36,783 nucleotides of DNA, from the IMG/VR virus record IMGVR_UViG_3300018077_000004, positions 1 to 36,783 of that record; one strand, given 5' to 3'. Shown here in pieces: positions 6,809-14,650 of the stretch; within the stretch, counting starts at the first letter, position 1, and each line of letters starts with the position of its first letter. Origin of the DNA: a virus. Made by a program: the position numbers and the translations under genes. A model generated the notes under the pieces. It worked only from the letters and a program-made list of their open reading frames with translations. It was not told the origin of the DNA and made no database searches.

Positions 6809-8163
6809 TGGGCCTCCTCGTCCATAGCGTCAAGGCACAGATCGGCTGGCCGGCCTCCGGCTGGGAGCCGACTCCTGGCTCGACTACTTCGATCACCGAT
6901 ATCCTCGTCAACAACGACACCGCGATGACGGTGAGTGCCTTCCATGCCGGTGTGCGGCTGATCGCCGAGGACATCGCAGGTCTGCCGCTCGCTATCTTTG
7001 AGAAGGTCGGCGACGCCCGCATCGCCCGGCCCACTCACCCGTCATATCCCGCCCTCCACAACGCACCGAACCCCGAGATGACGGCGATGGTGTGGCGCGA
7101 GACGATGATCGGTCACCTGTTGACCTGGGGGAACTGCTACTCCGAAAAGGAGTTCAATGGTCAGGGGCAGACCGTCCGTCTGTGGCCGCTGCTTCCGAGC
7201 CGCATGAAGGTCGAGCGCGACAAGGTATCGGGCCGGCGCATCTACAAGTACCGCTTGAAGGATGGTACTGGCGTTGTCCTCCCGAACCGCAACGTCTTCC
7301 ACGTTCCTGGGTTTGGCTTCGATGGTCTGATCGGGTACTCGCGGATCTCGATGGCCCGCCGTTCGCTGGAGTCCGCGATCGCCCTTGAGGAGTACGGGCT
7401 TCGGACCTTCGCCGAAGGTGCCAATCCCGGCGTGGTCATCAAGCACAAGGCGCAACTGAGCAAGGACGCCAAACGGCATCTGCGTGAGAGCTGGGATGAG
7501 GGCCACAAAGGTCTCTCGAACGCTCAGCGGACGGCTGTTCTGGACGAGGATATGAGCCTCGAAAAGATCAGCTTCCCACCTGAGGACGCCCAGTTTCTGG
7601 CCTCACAACAGTTCTCAGTCGAGGTCATCGCCCGCTGGCTCCGCCTGGCGCCGACCAAGCTCTCGGACTTCACCCACGCGACGTACAGCAACCTTGAAGA
7701 AACGAGTGTTGACCATGTGGTCAGCGCCTTGATGCCGACCACCAATCGCTTCGAGCAGCAGTACGACAAGGACATCGTTGCCCCGCCGTTCTATACCAAG
7801 CACACCCTGTCAGCTCTCATGCGCGGCAAGAGCAAGGACCGGGCCGAGTTCTACCAGATCATGCGCCAGAACGGTGTGTACACCGATGACGAGATCCGGG
7901 CCTTTGAGGACCAGAACCCACTGACGAACGAGGATCGCGCGAAGGTGCTTTGGCCCCTCAACAGCGTTCCAGCCTCGGCCTACGACGCCAACGGGATGAC
8001 CTTCCAGAACCGCGTGGATGCGGTGGGCGTGCTGGTCCGCGCTGGATATGACCCCACCGGCGCGCTCGTCGCCCTGAACCTGTCCCCCATTGAGCACACC
8101 GGCCTCGTTCCGGTGACGGTGACCCTAGACCCGCAGACGGTGGGCAACGGGGCTCGACCCTAG
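6808..8163 (+). CDS. Portal protein, HK97 family
   Basis: 451 residues. Typical HK97-type portal features: an N-terminal wing (VSAFHAGVRLIAEDIAGLPL), the segment LLTWGNCYSEKE, the stem-associated HVPGFGFDGLIGYS, and FASQQFSVEVIARWLRLAPTKLSDF-type sequence in the clip region (positions about 265-290). Twelve copies form the ring through which DNA enters and leaves the head and to which the connector binds. ATG 6808 overlaps the previous stop. The gene is full length. Confidence 0.93.
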   Translation: MGLLVHSVKAQIGWPASGWEPTPGSTTSITDILVNNDTAMTVSAFHAGVRLIAEDIAGLPLAIFEKVGDARIARPTHPSYPALHNAPNPEMTAMVWRETMIGHLLTWGNCYSEKEFNGQGQTVRLWPLLPSRMKVERDKVSGRRIYKYRLKDGTGVVLPNRNVFHVPGFGFDGLIGYSRISMARRSLESAIALEEYGLRTFAEGANPGVVIKHKAQLSKDAKRHLRESWDEGHKGLSNAQRTAVLDEDMSLEKISFPPEDAQFLASQQFSVEVIARWLRLAPTKLSDFTHATYSNLEETSVDHVVSALMPTTNRFEQQYDKDIVAPPFYTKHTLSALMRGKSKDRAEFYQIMRQNGVYTDDEIRAFEDQNPLTNEDRAKVLWPLNSVPASAYDANGMTFQNRVDAVGVLVRAGYDPTGALVALNLSPIEHTGLVPVTVTLDPQTVGNGARP

Positions 8164-8178
8164 GAGCGTCATGGCTGA
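8164..8178 (+). other. Stranded ribosome-binding site and start codon of the prohead protease
   Basis: Right after the portal stop the sequence GGAGCGTC-ATG-GCTGA looks like an intact Shine-Dalgarno and start (ATG 8171), encoding Met-Ala-Asp. The protease proper starts 520 bp later with GTG-GCAGAG, encoding Met-Ala-Glu. The ORF from 8171 is only shadow of the antisense HNH gene. The layout suggests that the HNH gene was inserted at the original protease start. Confidence 0.5.
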
Positions 8179-8646
8179 TTACGACTTGGATCTGCTTCGG
8201 GTCCCGTTGGGATTTAGCCCGCCGCGTAGGGCGACGTGTCGAGCGACATGGCACTTCTTGCATACCAGCACGAGGTTGTCAGCTCGATTGGCTCGGCCGC
8301 TGACATGATGGGTCTCAAGGTAGCGGTGGCCTCCGCAGTCAACGCACTTACCGCCGTCTCGATCCCAGACTTGGTCCCGCAGGGTGTCCATGCTTGTGCT
8401 GTTCTCTCGGTAGTAGCGGGCCTTGCAGGCTCGGTCGCAGAAGCGCAGTCGATAGCGGCCAGTCTCGTGACGCCAGACACGGACAGGCTTCTCGCACGCC
8501 GAGCACGGCACCATGTGGCTGCCCACTCTCGGGCGAATGCTGAGTCCGTATCTAGCGGTGCAGGATCGGGAACAAAACCGGGCTTGGCCAGCCTGTTGCT
8601 TCGAGCGATGGCATCGTTGTCCGCACCATTCGCAGGTGAACTCCAC
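8179..8646 (-). CDS. HNH homing-type endonuclease, antisense insertion
   Basis: About 155 residues on the minus strand. An N-terminal pair of Cys clusters (FTCEWCGQRC, FCSRSCTARYG, PCSACEKPV, FCDRACKARYY) is followed by an HNH nuclease core (WDRDGGKCVDCGG, LETHHVSG, NLVLVCKKCHVARHV). The start is unclear. GTG at 8646-8644 is the first in-frame standard start, and the open frame runs further upstream through the protease gene. It is the only minus-strand gene in the head operon and separates portal from protease, as a mobile homing endonuclease would. No promoter was seen. Confidence 0.75.
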   Translation of the reverse strand: MEFTCEWCGQRCHRSKQQAGQARFCSRSCTARYGLSIRPRVGSHMVPCSACEKPVRVWRHETGRYRLRFCDRACKARYYRENSTSMDTLRDQVWDRDGGKCVDCGGHRYLETHHVSGRANRADNLVLVCKKCHVARHVALRGGLNPNGTRSRSKS

Positions 8647-8690
8647 ATAGGTCGTACTGCGCTTCGGCCAACTCAGGGGAGGTACCTCTA

Positions 8691-9701
8691 GTGGCAGAGT
8701 GGACGGCTGACTACGTGGGTAGTCTACCCGACCGCGCGTTCGCGTGCATCGACGGTGGAGGTGAACTAGACGATGCGGGAAGGACCGTCCCGCGATCCCT
8801 CCGCCACTACCCGCATCACAACGCGGCGGGTGATCTCGACCTTCCCCATCTTCGCAACGCCCTGTCGCGCGTCGCCCAAGAGGACACCACATCGTGCGGG
8901 GTTTCACATCTCCGCGAGCATGCAGAGGAGCAAGGCGTGGGAAAGACCGCCCAACCCGAGTACAAGCAGTTCACTCCTCACGAGTTCAAGCTGTCGGAGA
9001 CTGGCGATGTCACCGTGGCGTTTAGCCGCTTCAACGTCATCGACAGCGATACGGACGTGACGTTCCCCGGCTCCATGCCAGCGGGCAAGGCCGTCCCGAT
9101 GTCCGCCTATGGGCACACGAGCTGGGATGGTGCACTGCCGACAGGCAAGGGGACCATTCGCGAGACGGGTGACCTGGGCATCTTCGATGGCTCGTTCTTC
9201 ATGGAGACCGACCAAGGGCGAAACGCCTACCACACTACGAAGGCGATGGCTGATCTCCAGGAATGGAGCTATGGCTACGCCATCCTAGATGGGGGTCCTG
9301 GCATGTTCGACGGTAAGCGGGTGCGTGAGCTCCGTAAGGTCGACGTGCTTGAGGTCTCCCCTGTTCTCAAAGGTGCCGGTATTGGCACCCACACCATGGC
9401 AATCAAGAGCGGCGTGCCGGGATCCGATGCGCCGATGGCCGATCTCCTCTCTTGGTACTCCGAGGCGGAGACGGCAGTTCTGGATCGGTTCGAGAGCCAT
9501 GCGGTCGCTCGTGCCAGTGAGAGTCGCAAGCTCTCGCGGGCCGATCGGGCGTTCCTCGAGGACAACGCCGAATCTGTCGGCGAGTACCTCGTCAAGCTCC
9601 TGAACATGATCGAAGCGGACGACCCGCCCCTCAAGCGTGTCGATCCCGTGACCCTGGAAGTCATGCTCGGGTTGGCCCGAGTCAATGGCGTCTCCGTGTA
9701 G
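8691..9701 (+). CDS. Prohead protease, HK97/S78 type, with long N- and C-terminal extensions
   Basis: 336 residues from GTG 8691 with GGGGAGG 8 bases upstream. Residues 1-80 (WTADYVGSLPDRAF, HYPHHNAAGDLDLPHL) are the N-terminal domain found in many actinophage-type proteases. The protease domain follows (FSRFNVIDSDTDVTFPGS), with the catalytic His in YGHTSWDG (H142) and the Ser in QEWSYGYAI (S193). The C-terminal 100 residues are helical and may act as scaffold. It matures the prohead by cutting the capsid delta domain. The start region seems rebuilt by the HNH insertion. Confidence 0.9.
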   Translation: MAEWTADYVGSLPDRAFACIDGGGELDDAGRTVPRSLRHYPHHNAAGDLDLPHLRNALSRVAQEDTTSCGVSHLREHAEEQGVGKTAQPEYKQFTPHEFKLSETGDVTVAFSRFNVIDSDTDVTFPGSMPAGKAVPMSAYGHTSWDGALPTGKGTIRETGDLGIFDGSFFMETDQGRNAYHTTKAMADLQEWSYGYAILDGGPGMFDGKRVRELRKVDVLEVSPVLKGAGIGTHTMAIKSGVPGSDAPMADLLSWYSEAETAVLDRFESHAVARASESRKLSRADRAFLEDNAESVGEYLVKLLNMIEADDPPLKRVDPVTLEVMLGLARVNGVSV

Positions 9702-9728
9702 ACGCCCCCTCCCGTCCATCCCCATCCG

Positions 9729-9751
9729 GCTCCGCAGCGCGGGGCCTTTCT
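9729..9751 (+). terminator. Terminator-like hairpin before the capsid gene
   Basis: GCTCCGC (9729-9735) and GCGGGGC (9739-9745) pair with one G.T and a 3-base loop, followed by CTTTCT. It stands 15 bp before the capsid gene start. It may partly stop transcription or act as an mRNA processing or stabilising hairpin at the 5' end of the capsid message. Confidence 0.45.
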
Positions 9752-9765
9752 AGTGGAGTACCCCA

Positions 9766-10998
9766 ATGGCTACCTCTGCCGAAATCGGCCAGAAGCTGAC
9801 TGACAAGCGTCAGGAGCACGGCGTCTGGCTGGCCCAATACAAGAAGGACGGCGGCTACGACATGCCGACCGATCAGGTGGTCGAGTTCAACACTCGGAAC
9901 GAAGAGCTGACCAAGCTCCAGGCCGAGTACGAGACCGCTCTGAAGGTCGAGAAGTCAGCCGCCGAGAATGAGGCGAAGCTCGGTCCCCAGGGCCGGCTCG
10001 TCAAGGATGCCGACGACCCCGAGACTAAGGACGTGCCCGCCGGCATCTCGACCAAGGCGCAGCTCAATGCTGCGTTCAAGTCGGCGTTTGAGAAGAATGC
10101 GTCTGCTCTTGACGCGATTGCCAAGGGTGGCCGCGGCTCGGTCAGCTTCGACCTGAACATGAGCCTGAAGACTCTGCTCGACACCACTGTCCATGCCCCG
10201 CAGGCGGACCGACTGGGAACCTTCCCATCGGCGCTCTACTACGGGAGCGTGGAAGACCTGTTCATGCATGGCGTCACCGACTCGAAGTCGGTGGACTACT
10301 TCATCCAGACGACCGACACCGACAACGCGGCCGCTGTGGCGGAAGGAGTTGCCCCCACCGATTCGGCGTTCGCCTGGACGCTGACGACCGATCCGGTTGA
10401 GACCGTCTCGACCTGGATTCCGATGACTCACGAGTCGGTGGCCGACAATCCTGGACTCCAGTCCACGGTTGAGGGCATGCTGGCGCTTCGGCTTCAGAAG
10501 AAGTCCGAGAACACAATGCTGGCCGGCAGCGGTGTAACCCCGATCCCGACCGGCGTGTTCATTCGGACCGGCTTTCAGACTCAGGCCAAGGGTGCCGACC
10601 CGGCCTTCGACGCCATCCACAAGGCCATCACCAAGGTGGAGGTCACCGGCGATGCGATCGTCGATGCCGTCACAATCCACCCGACCGACTGGCAGAATCT
10701 GAGGCTGACCCGGACGACCGATGGCGTCTACATTCTCGGCAATCCCGCCGATTCGGCACCGCTGAATCTATGGGGTTTGCCGGTGCGAAAGACGACCGGC
10801 ATCGGTGCCGCCGGCACTGCGGGTGTTGGTGCGTTCCGCACCTTCGCTGAGATCCGCGAGCGCGAAGGCCTGGTGGTCGAAATCTCCACCGAGCATTCGA
10901 CCTTCTTCACCGAGCGCAAGGTCGCGCTTCTGCTGTATCGGCGCTTCGCGGTGGCTGACTATCGGCCCAGCGCGTTCGCGACGATCACCGGCCTGTAA
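9766..10998 (+). CDS. Major capsid protein, HK97 fold
   Basis: 410 residues. The N-terminal about 100 residues are charged coiled coil (delta domain: IGQKLTDKRQEHGVW, EELTKLQAEYETALKVEKS) that is normally removed by the protease. The mature part has the usual P22/HK97 landmarks: GSVEDLFMHGVTDSKSVDY, VAEGVAPTDSAF, ESVADNPGLQSTVEGML, LAGSGVTPIPTG, and the C-terminal HSTFFTERKVALLLYRRFAVADYRPSAF. It builds the icosahedral shell. The RBS (GGAG) and ATG 9766 are clear. No separate scaffold gene is seen. Confidence 0.95.
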   Translation: MATSAEIGQKLTDKRQEHGVWLAQYKKDGGYDMPTDQVVEFNTRNEELTKLQAEYETALKVEKSAAENEAKLGPQGRLVKDADDPETKDVPAGISTKAQLNAAFKSAFEKNASALDAIAKGGRGSVSFDLNMSLKTLLDTTVHAPQADRLGTFPSALYYGSVEDLFMHGVTDSKSVDYFIQTTDTDNAAAVAEGVAPTDSAFAWTLTTDPVETVSTWIPMTHESVADNPGLQSTVEGMLALRLQKKSENTMLAGSGVTPIPTGVFIRTGFQTQAKGADPAFDAIHKAITKVEVTGDAIVDAVTIHPTDWQNLRLTRTTDGVYILGNPADSAPLNLWGLPVRKTTGIGAAGTAGVGAFRTFAEIREREGLVVEISTEHSTFFTERKVALLLYRRFAVADYRPSAFATITGL

Positions 10999-11025
10999 AC
11001 GGCCTAGCCGAGAAAGGAGACAGGC

Positions 11026-11493
11026 ATGCCTGTCATCTCCGGCGGGGTTGTTTCGCAGCCCGGCCAACTCCTGTACGAGACGGTGTTGTTCACCGAGACC
11101 ACCGGAGCCGGTACTTATACCGGCTCCGTCACGGTCCCGGGCAACTCACTGATCCACGACATCAAGGTCTGGTCTACGGCCGTCTGGACGGCGACTACCA
11201 CAGCCCTCATGGATGTGGGCGATGTCGCCGACCCGGACGGCTGGTATACCCAGATCGACCTCAAGGCCACCGATCTGGTGGTGGGTGAGCAGATCCGGTT
11301 CCAGTCCGCTGGTGGCCAGGAAGGCGCGTACTACGTCGCCGCCACTGGCGAGCTCGAAACGGCCTTCTCTGCCACGGCGCGAGTCATCTCGGGCATCGTC
11401 ATCACCGTGGGAGCTGCCGGCAGCGCCGGTCGCACCTACATGCAAGTGATCTACACCGACCCGACCAGCTTCGCTGCTGCCACCAAGGCGTAG
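11026..11493 (+). CDS. Putative capsid decoration or head protein
   Basis: 155 residues with AAGGAGA before ATG 11026. It is rich in Thr, Val and Gly with alternating polar-hydrophobic strands (GAGTYTGSVTVPGNSLIHDI, ARVISGIVITVGAAG), so a beta-sandwich is likely. Its place directly after the major capsid gene is where head decoration or accessory proteins are commonly encoded. No family recognised. Confidence 0.65.
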   Translation: MPVISGGVVSQPGQLLYETVLFTETTGAGTYTGSVTVPGNSLIHDIKVWSTAVWTATTTALMDVGDVADPDGWYTQIDLKATDLVVGEQIRFQSAGGQEGAYYVAATGELETAFSATARVISGIVITVGAAGSAGRTYMQVIYTDPTSFAAATKA

Positions 11494-11501
11494 GAGGAAC
11501 T

Positions 11502-11744
11502 GTGACCGAACCCCTGTTCGTCAATGCGGACTGGTCGGCCCTCGTGCTGGCCGGTTCGCCAGAGGCGGCCTACGGCATCCAGCCGAAGGACGCCAAGCGA
11601 CTCGGGCTTCTGGCCAAGGAGCCGGGCGAGGTGATCCCTGAACCGGAGATCCTCGTCTCGGCCAATCCCGCTCCTGAGCCTGAACTGGTCAAGGAAGCGA
11701 AGAAGCCTGCTGACAAGTCGGCCCGCAAGCCGAAGACCAAGTAA
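11502..11744 (+). CDS. Small virion-operon protein with Pro/Lys-rich tail
   Basis: 80 residues from GTG 11502 (AGGAGG upstream). The first half (LFVNADWSALVLAGSPEAA, YGIQPKDAKRLGL) may fold. The second half is Pro/Glu then Lys-rich and ends KSARKPKTK, likely disordered. Comparable short proteins appear behind capsid genes in siphoviruses and may link head genes to connector genes. Function unknown. Followed by the strong hairpin at 11752. Confidence 0.6.
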   Translation: MTEPLFVNADWSALVLAGSPEAAYGIQPKDAKRLGLLAKEPGEVIPEPEILVSANPAPEPELVKEAKKPADKSARKPKTK

Positions 11745-11751
11745 ATCCTCA

Positions 11752-11783
11752 GAGCCCCGGCTGGCCCTCCCTGGCCGGGGCTC
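11752..11783 (+). terminator. Strong 10-bp hairpin without T-tract
   Basis: GAGCCCCGGC (11752-11761) and GCCGGGGCTC (11774-11783) are perfect complements with a 12-base loop. No run of T follows, so it is a weak intrinsic terminator at best. It lies in the gap between two virion genes and may act as an mRNA processing or stability element. Confidence 0.5.
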
Positions 11784-11803
11784 CACCCCACTAGGAGCCG
11801 CCC

Positions 11804-12172
11804 ATGGCCACCATCCAAAGTAATCCGGGTGAAGCGGTCACGCTCGGCACCGCCCAAACCGGCAATGTGGATACCACGAACACCGCCTACCGTGGCAATC
11901 GCACGGGCGGCGGAGCGGTCGTCGTAACGTCAGCCATCGGTGCTACCCCGACGGTCACGGTCAATATCCGGGGGTCGGTCGATGACACAAACTGGTTCAA
12001 CATCCCCTACTCGCTGGTGGCCACGCCGCGGACGTTTGTCCTGACCGCGATCACGATCACGACTGCAGTGACGACCACCTACCTGCTTCAGGAGTTGGTC
12101 TTCTGGCGGTACCTGAAGCTCGTCTACTCGGCCAATACCAACGTGACCCTGACGGCCACGGCTTATGTGTAG
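11804..12172 (+). CDS. Beta-rich virion-operon protein
   Basis: 122 residues from ATG 11804 (GGAG upstream). The sequence is dominated by Thr, Val, Ala and Asn in beta-strand patterns (TPTVTVNIRGSVDDTNWFNI, TFVLTAITITTAVTTTYLL, LTATAYV) with few charges, as in phage structural beta-sandwiches. Not recognised. Its 3' end overlaps the next mini gene by 8 bp. Confidence 0.65.
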   Translation: MATIQSNPGEAVTLGTAQTGNVDTTNTAYRGNRTGGGAVVVTSAIGATPTVTVNIRGSVDDTNWFNIPYSLVATPRTFVLTAITITTAVTTTYLLQELVFWRYLKLVYSANTNVTLTATAYV

Positions 12173-12260
12173 CGCCGGCTTCCTCAAGGTGGCCACTACC
12201 AGCACCAACGACATCACCGTCATTCATAGCGGCACGCTGCCGTCGACGATCGCGCTGTGA
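12165..12260 (+). CDS. 31-residue peptide
   Basis: ATG 12165 lies inside the end of the previous gene, and the stop 12258-12260 overlaps a GTG (GTGA). The peptide CSAGFLKVATTSTNDITVI is followed by a short tail. It reads like a beta-strand piece of a larger virion protein. There is no own RBS, so translation would depend on coupling. Tentative. Confidence 0.4.
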   Translation: MCSAGFLKVATTSTNDITVIHSGTLPSTIAL

Positions 12261-12367
12261 CCGTCCTCATTCAGCCCACCCGCCACTGGACGTGTCCCAA
12301 CTGCACGACCGAATCGGTGACCCTCGTGGCCGCCTCCGACATCACCATCAGCGCCCAGCCCTACTAA
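12257..12367 (+). CDS. 36-residue zinc-knuckle peptide
   Basis: GTG 12257 overlaps the previous stop, and the stop TAA is followed by GGAG and the next ATG. It contains HWTCPNCTTESVTL, half of the CxxC..CxxC zinc ribbon seen in somewhat larger small proteins of the same place in related phages. The second Cys pair is missing, so this may be a shortened relic. Confidence 0.45.
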   Translation: MTVLIQPTRHWTCPNCTTESVTLVAASDITISAQPY

Positions 12368-12377
12368 GGAGACCCCG

Positions 12378-13187
12378 ATGAACCTGCTCCACCTAGCGAG
12401 AATCCGGCCGCAGATGCACGCCACGCCACTCGCGGATGGAGCTCGCTTGCATCTCGTTCGTGGCCACCAGTTGTCCGAGCTGGTTCGGCTCGGTCCTAAC
12501 GAATGGCACGCGCTGGTCATCCACCCCGATGGGACGGTTGACGATCTGGGCGTGAGCCACAACCTGCTGACCAACACCGGCCGCGACCTGTGGGACGCGG
12601 GCTGGGGTGCCGCTGGCGTGAACAACGGCGCCAACGTGGCGACCGGCGCCACCGCCACCTCTCTGACCGACACCGGCGAAGCCTGGACAACGGACCAGTT
12701 CAAGGGCTGGACGGTGATCGCCGAGGAGACGACCAACACCCCGGTCTTCGGCAACATCGGCTCCAACACCGCAACCGTGCTGACCATCGATGCCTGGCGC
12801 AATGCCGATGACTCGGCTGGCACGACACCGGCCGCGACCGCCAACTACAGCATCTACCCAACGATCAAGCCGCGTCACATGGCGCTGACCGAGAATGCGG
12901 CGGCGGCGGCGGCCACCGACACGCTGCTGACCGGCGAGCTCACGACTGGCGGAGCCGGTCGGGCTCTGGCCACCTACGCTCACACCGGCGGGACAAGCAC
13001 CTACACTCAAGCAAAGTCATTCAGCATAACCGCGTCGTTTCCTGCCATCCACAAGGGCGCTCTCTTCACAGCATCCAACCCAACGGCCGCCGGCGTAATG
13101 CCTCTGGTCGCAGTACTCAATGCAGATGCAAACGTGATTTCAGGCGACACTTTGAGCGTCACAGCCACAATAACTACCACGGGCTGA
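12378..13187 (+). CDS. Virion-associated protein with divergent C-terminus
   Basis: 269 residues from ATG 12378 with AGGAG upstream. The N-terminus HLARIRPQMHATPLADGARL and VDDLGVSHNLLTNTGRDLW is followed by a long Thr/Ala/Asn beta-rich region. The last 60 codons (about 13000-13187) use visibly more A and T than the rest and lead directly into an endonuclease VII remnant. The C-terminus may have been exchanged by recombination. Possible tail or head fibre or decoration protein. No family recognised. Confidence 0.65.
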   Translation: MNLLHLARIRPQMHATPLADGARLHLVRGHQLSELVRLGPNEWHALVIHPDGTVDDLGVSHNLLTNTGRDLWDAGWGAAGVNNGANVATGATATSLTDTGEAWTTDQFKGWTVIAEETTNTPVFGNIGSNTATVLTIDAWRNADDSAGTTPAATANYSIYPTIKPRHMALTENAAAAAATDTLLTGELTTGGAGRALATYAHTGGTSTYTQAKSFSITASFPAIHKGALFTASNPTAAGVMPLVAVLNADANVISGDTLSVTATITTTG

Positions 13188-13308
13188 CGAACTATGCGAG
13201 AGGTCACTGCTTTGCAACCAGTGCAACGTCATCCTGGCCTTTGCTCTGGAAGACCCAGCTCTGCTTCGAGCGGCGGCGGATTACCTCGATAAGCACAACA
13301 CCGGCTAA
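13174..13308 (+). pseudogene. C-terminal remnant of a recombination endonuclease VII-like HNH gene
   Basis: The frame after the stop at 13171 reads a Cys-rich piece (RSLLCNQCNVILAFALED) and PALLRAAADYLDKHNTG, then TAA at 13306. This matches the conserved end of phage endonuclease VII/HNH proteins (LLCNxCNxxLGxxxDDPxLLRxAxxYL). No ATG, GTG or TTG start with an RBS is available and the catalytic His part is missing, so it is a truncated relic. Its neighbours are structural genes, so it probably arrived as a mobile endonuclease. Confidence 0.7.
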
Positions 13309-13320
13309 CAGGAGCCTCAC

Positions 13321-13680
13321 ATGCCGAACCTGACCAAGGACACGATGATGCTGGCCGATCTCCCGAAGGGGCGAGATCCGGGCGAGTTCCTGAACGACGC
13401 TGACCTCGCCGCGCTCTACGAGCGGGAACTGGCCAGCCTCCCTGCCAAGGATCCGAAGCGTCCAGCGCTTGAGGCCAAGGTGGCCAGCGCCAAGTTCGCA
13501 GCCGTGTCGACAGCTACCGTCCAGGCAAAGGCGATGGCCGCTGCCGAGGTTGCCGCCGCCGAGCGTCAGGCGCGCGCCAAGGACGAGCAGGATCTGTTCG
13601 ACAAGCTCGTTCAGGGAAAGACGCTGACGGCAGAGGAGTACGAACGCGCCAAGGCATACCGCGACGCCCACAAGGAGTGA
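13321..13680 (+). CDS. Helical Ala/Lys-rich protein
   Basis: 119 residues from ATG 13321 with AGGAG upstream. Residues about 40-110 are a continuous Ala/Lys/Glu helix (KAMAAAEVAAAERQARAKDEQ), likely coiled coil, with DLFDKLVQGKTLTAEEYERAK near the end. It might be a virion morphogenesis or scaffolding-like protein. No family is recognised. Confidence 0.6.
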   Translation: MPNLTKDTMMLADLPKGRDPGEFLNDADLAALYERELASLPAKDPKRPALEAKVASAKFAAVSTATVQAKAMAAAEVAAAERQARAKDEQDLFDKLVQGKTLTAEEYERAKAYRDAHKE

Positions 13681-13850
13681 ACTTGCTCCGGTTGGTCCTA
13701 CCCAAGCCGCAGGAGTCGCAGTGCTCCCGGTGCGGCCGGCCGCTGCGTGAGCGGTGGCGAAAGCCCTGTCCGACCTGTGGTGATCGTCATCGCACACTCA
13801 TCAGAGGCTTGGACATGACCCGTGCTGCCGCCCAGGATGAGATGGGGTGA
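13677..13850 (+). CDS. Small zinc-ribbon protein
   Basis: 57 residues from GTG 13677 that overlaps the previous stop (GTGA); the stop 13848-13850 overlaps the next GTG. Two Cys pairs, CSRCGRPL and CPTCGDR, about 17 residues apart form a classical zinc ribbon. No partner domain, so the role is unknown. A small structural-operon DNA- or RNA-binding protein is possible. Confidence 0.6.
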   Translation: MNLLRLVLPKPQESQCSRCGRPLRERWRKPCPTCGDRHRTLIRGLDMTRAAAQDEMG

Positions 13851-14416
13851 AACGTCCCCTCGCCGCAGCCATCGGGCTCGCCCTCACGGCGGGCCTTTTG
13901 ATTACCCCGGTGCTGGCCGCCAACCCGAACCGCGATCCGCTGCATCTCAACAAGCACACCGGCGGCATGGGGTATCCCCCGCCCTATGGCCTGACCTACT
14001 GCTACGACGAGGACGACTTCGAGGAGTGGTGGTACCTGGGCTGGATGCAGCCCGGCGAGACATTCACCGCCTCACTGCGCTTCTGCGACGGTCAGGACGC
14101 GGGCGACTACTACGTCCGCGAATCCGACGGCAAGGTCATGTGGATCGACGACGGCAACACGATGTTCTTCCTGTCGGTGAAAGGGAAGAACGCGCACTAC
14201 GCCATCAGCTTCGAGGGGTCCAGCCTGCCCGACGATCCCGACTACCCGCTGTATGCCGCCGAGGTTGGCGACCGGCCCTATGAGCTGTGGCAGTCCTGTC
14301 ATCCCGCGCCGGGTGCGTGGGTCACCTTCACGATCACCTACATCGGAGAGCGCTCCGCCGAGACCTCGCTGCGCTTCGGTTCGACACACTACACGGCAAC
14401 GTCGTGGTGCCCCTAG
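13847..14416 (+). CDS. Secreted protein with Sec signal peptide
   Basis: 189 residues from GTG 13847 (GGGG just upstream, GTGA overlap). The first 25 residues are a classical signal peptide: KRP, a hydrophobic core (LAAAIGLALTAGLLITPVLA) and an A-x-A cleavage site before ANPNR. The mature part is rich in Tyr, Trp and Asp (YCYDEDDFEEWWYLGWM) with four Cys and a beta-sandwich look. A secreted protein amid virion genes is odd: it might be a lysogenic conversion factor, an exclusion protein, or a virion protein exported by mistake of context. Function unknown. Confidence 0.7.
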   Translation: MKRPLAAAIGLALTAGLLITPVLAANPNRDPLHLNKHTGGMGYPPPYGLTYCYDEDDFEEWWYLGWMQPGETFTASLRFCDGQDAGDYYVRESDGKVMWIDDGNTMFFLSVKGKNAHYAISFEGSSLPDDPDYPLYAAEVGDRPYELWQSCHPAPGAWVTFTITYIGERSAETSLRFGSTHYTATSWCP

Positions 14417-14650
14417 ATGGCGAGTTGGGAGCGCGTCGTCACTCAAGACGGCATCGAGACGATCGTCTCGTACCCGCCGTTCGACGGGACCGAGGTCGAG
14501 GCCCGGGCCTGGCTGGATTGGAAGATCGAATCGCACGCTGCTGAGAAGGGCTGGGTCATCGCGAGGGACGGGGATGTGGCGACCATCACGAAGGTCTACA
14601 GCCTCGAGCGCACCAAGCAGCGCGTCATCCTGATCCGGTCGGTGGCCTGA
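14417..14650 (+). CDS. Small hypothetical protein
   Basis: 77 residues. ATG 14417 follows the previous stop directly with no gap, and the stop overlaps ATG 14650 (TGATG). A mixed alpha/beta sequence (WERVVTQDGIETIVSYPPF, WVIARDGDVATITKVYSLE). No family recognised. Coupling on both sides supports translation. Confidence 0.6.
   Translation: MASWERVVTQDGIETIVSYPPFDGTEVEARAWLDWKIESHAAEKGWVIARDGDVATITKVYSLERTKQRVILIRSVA

Noticed and set aside
8647-8907. N-terminal extension of the antisense HNH protein to 8907
   Set aside because: The added part is the reverse of the protease gene and shows no domain; the HNH gene probably starts near 8646-8676.
13204-13797. Minus-strand ORF of 197 codons
   Set aside because: Shadow of the 13321 and 13677 genes; no RBS and no recognisable domain.
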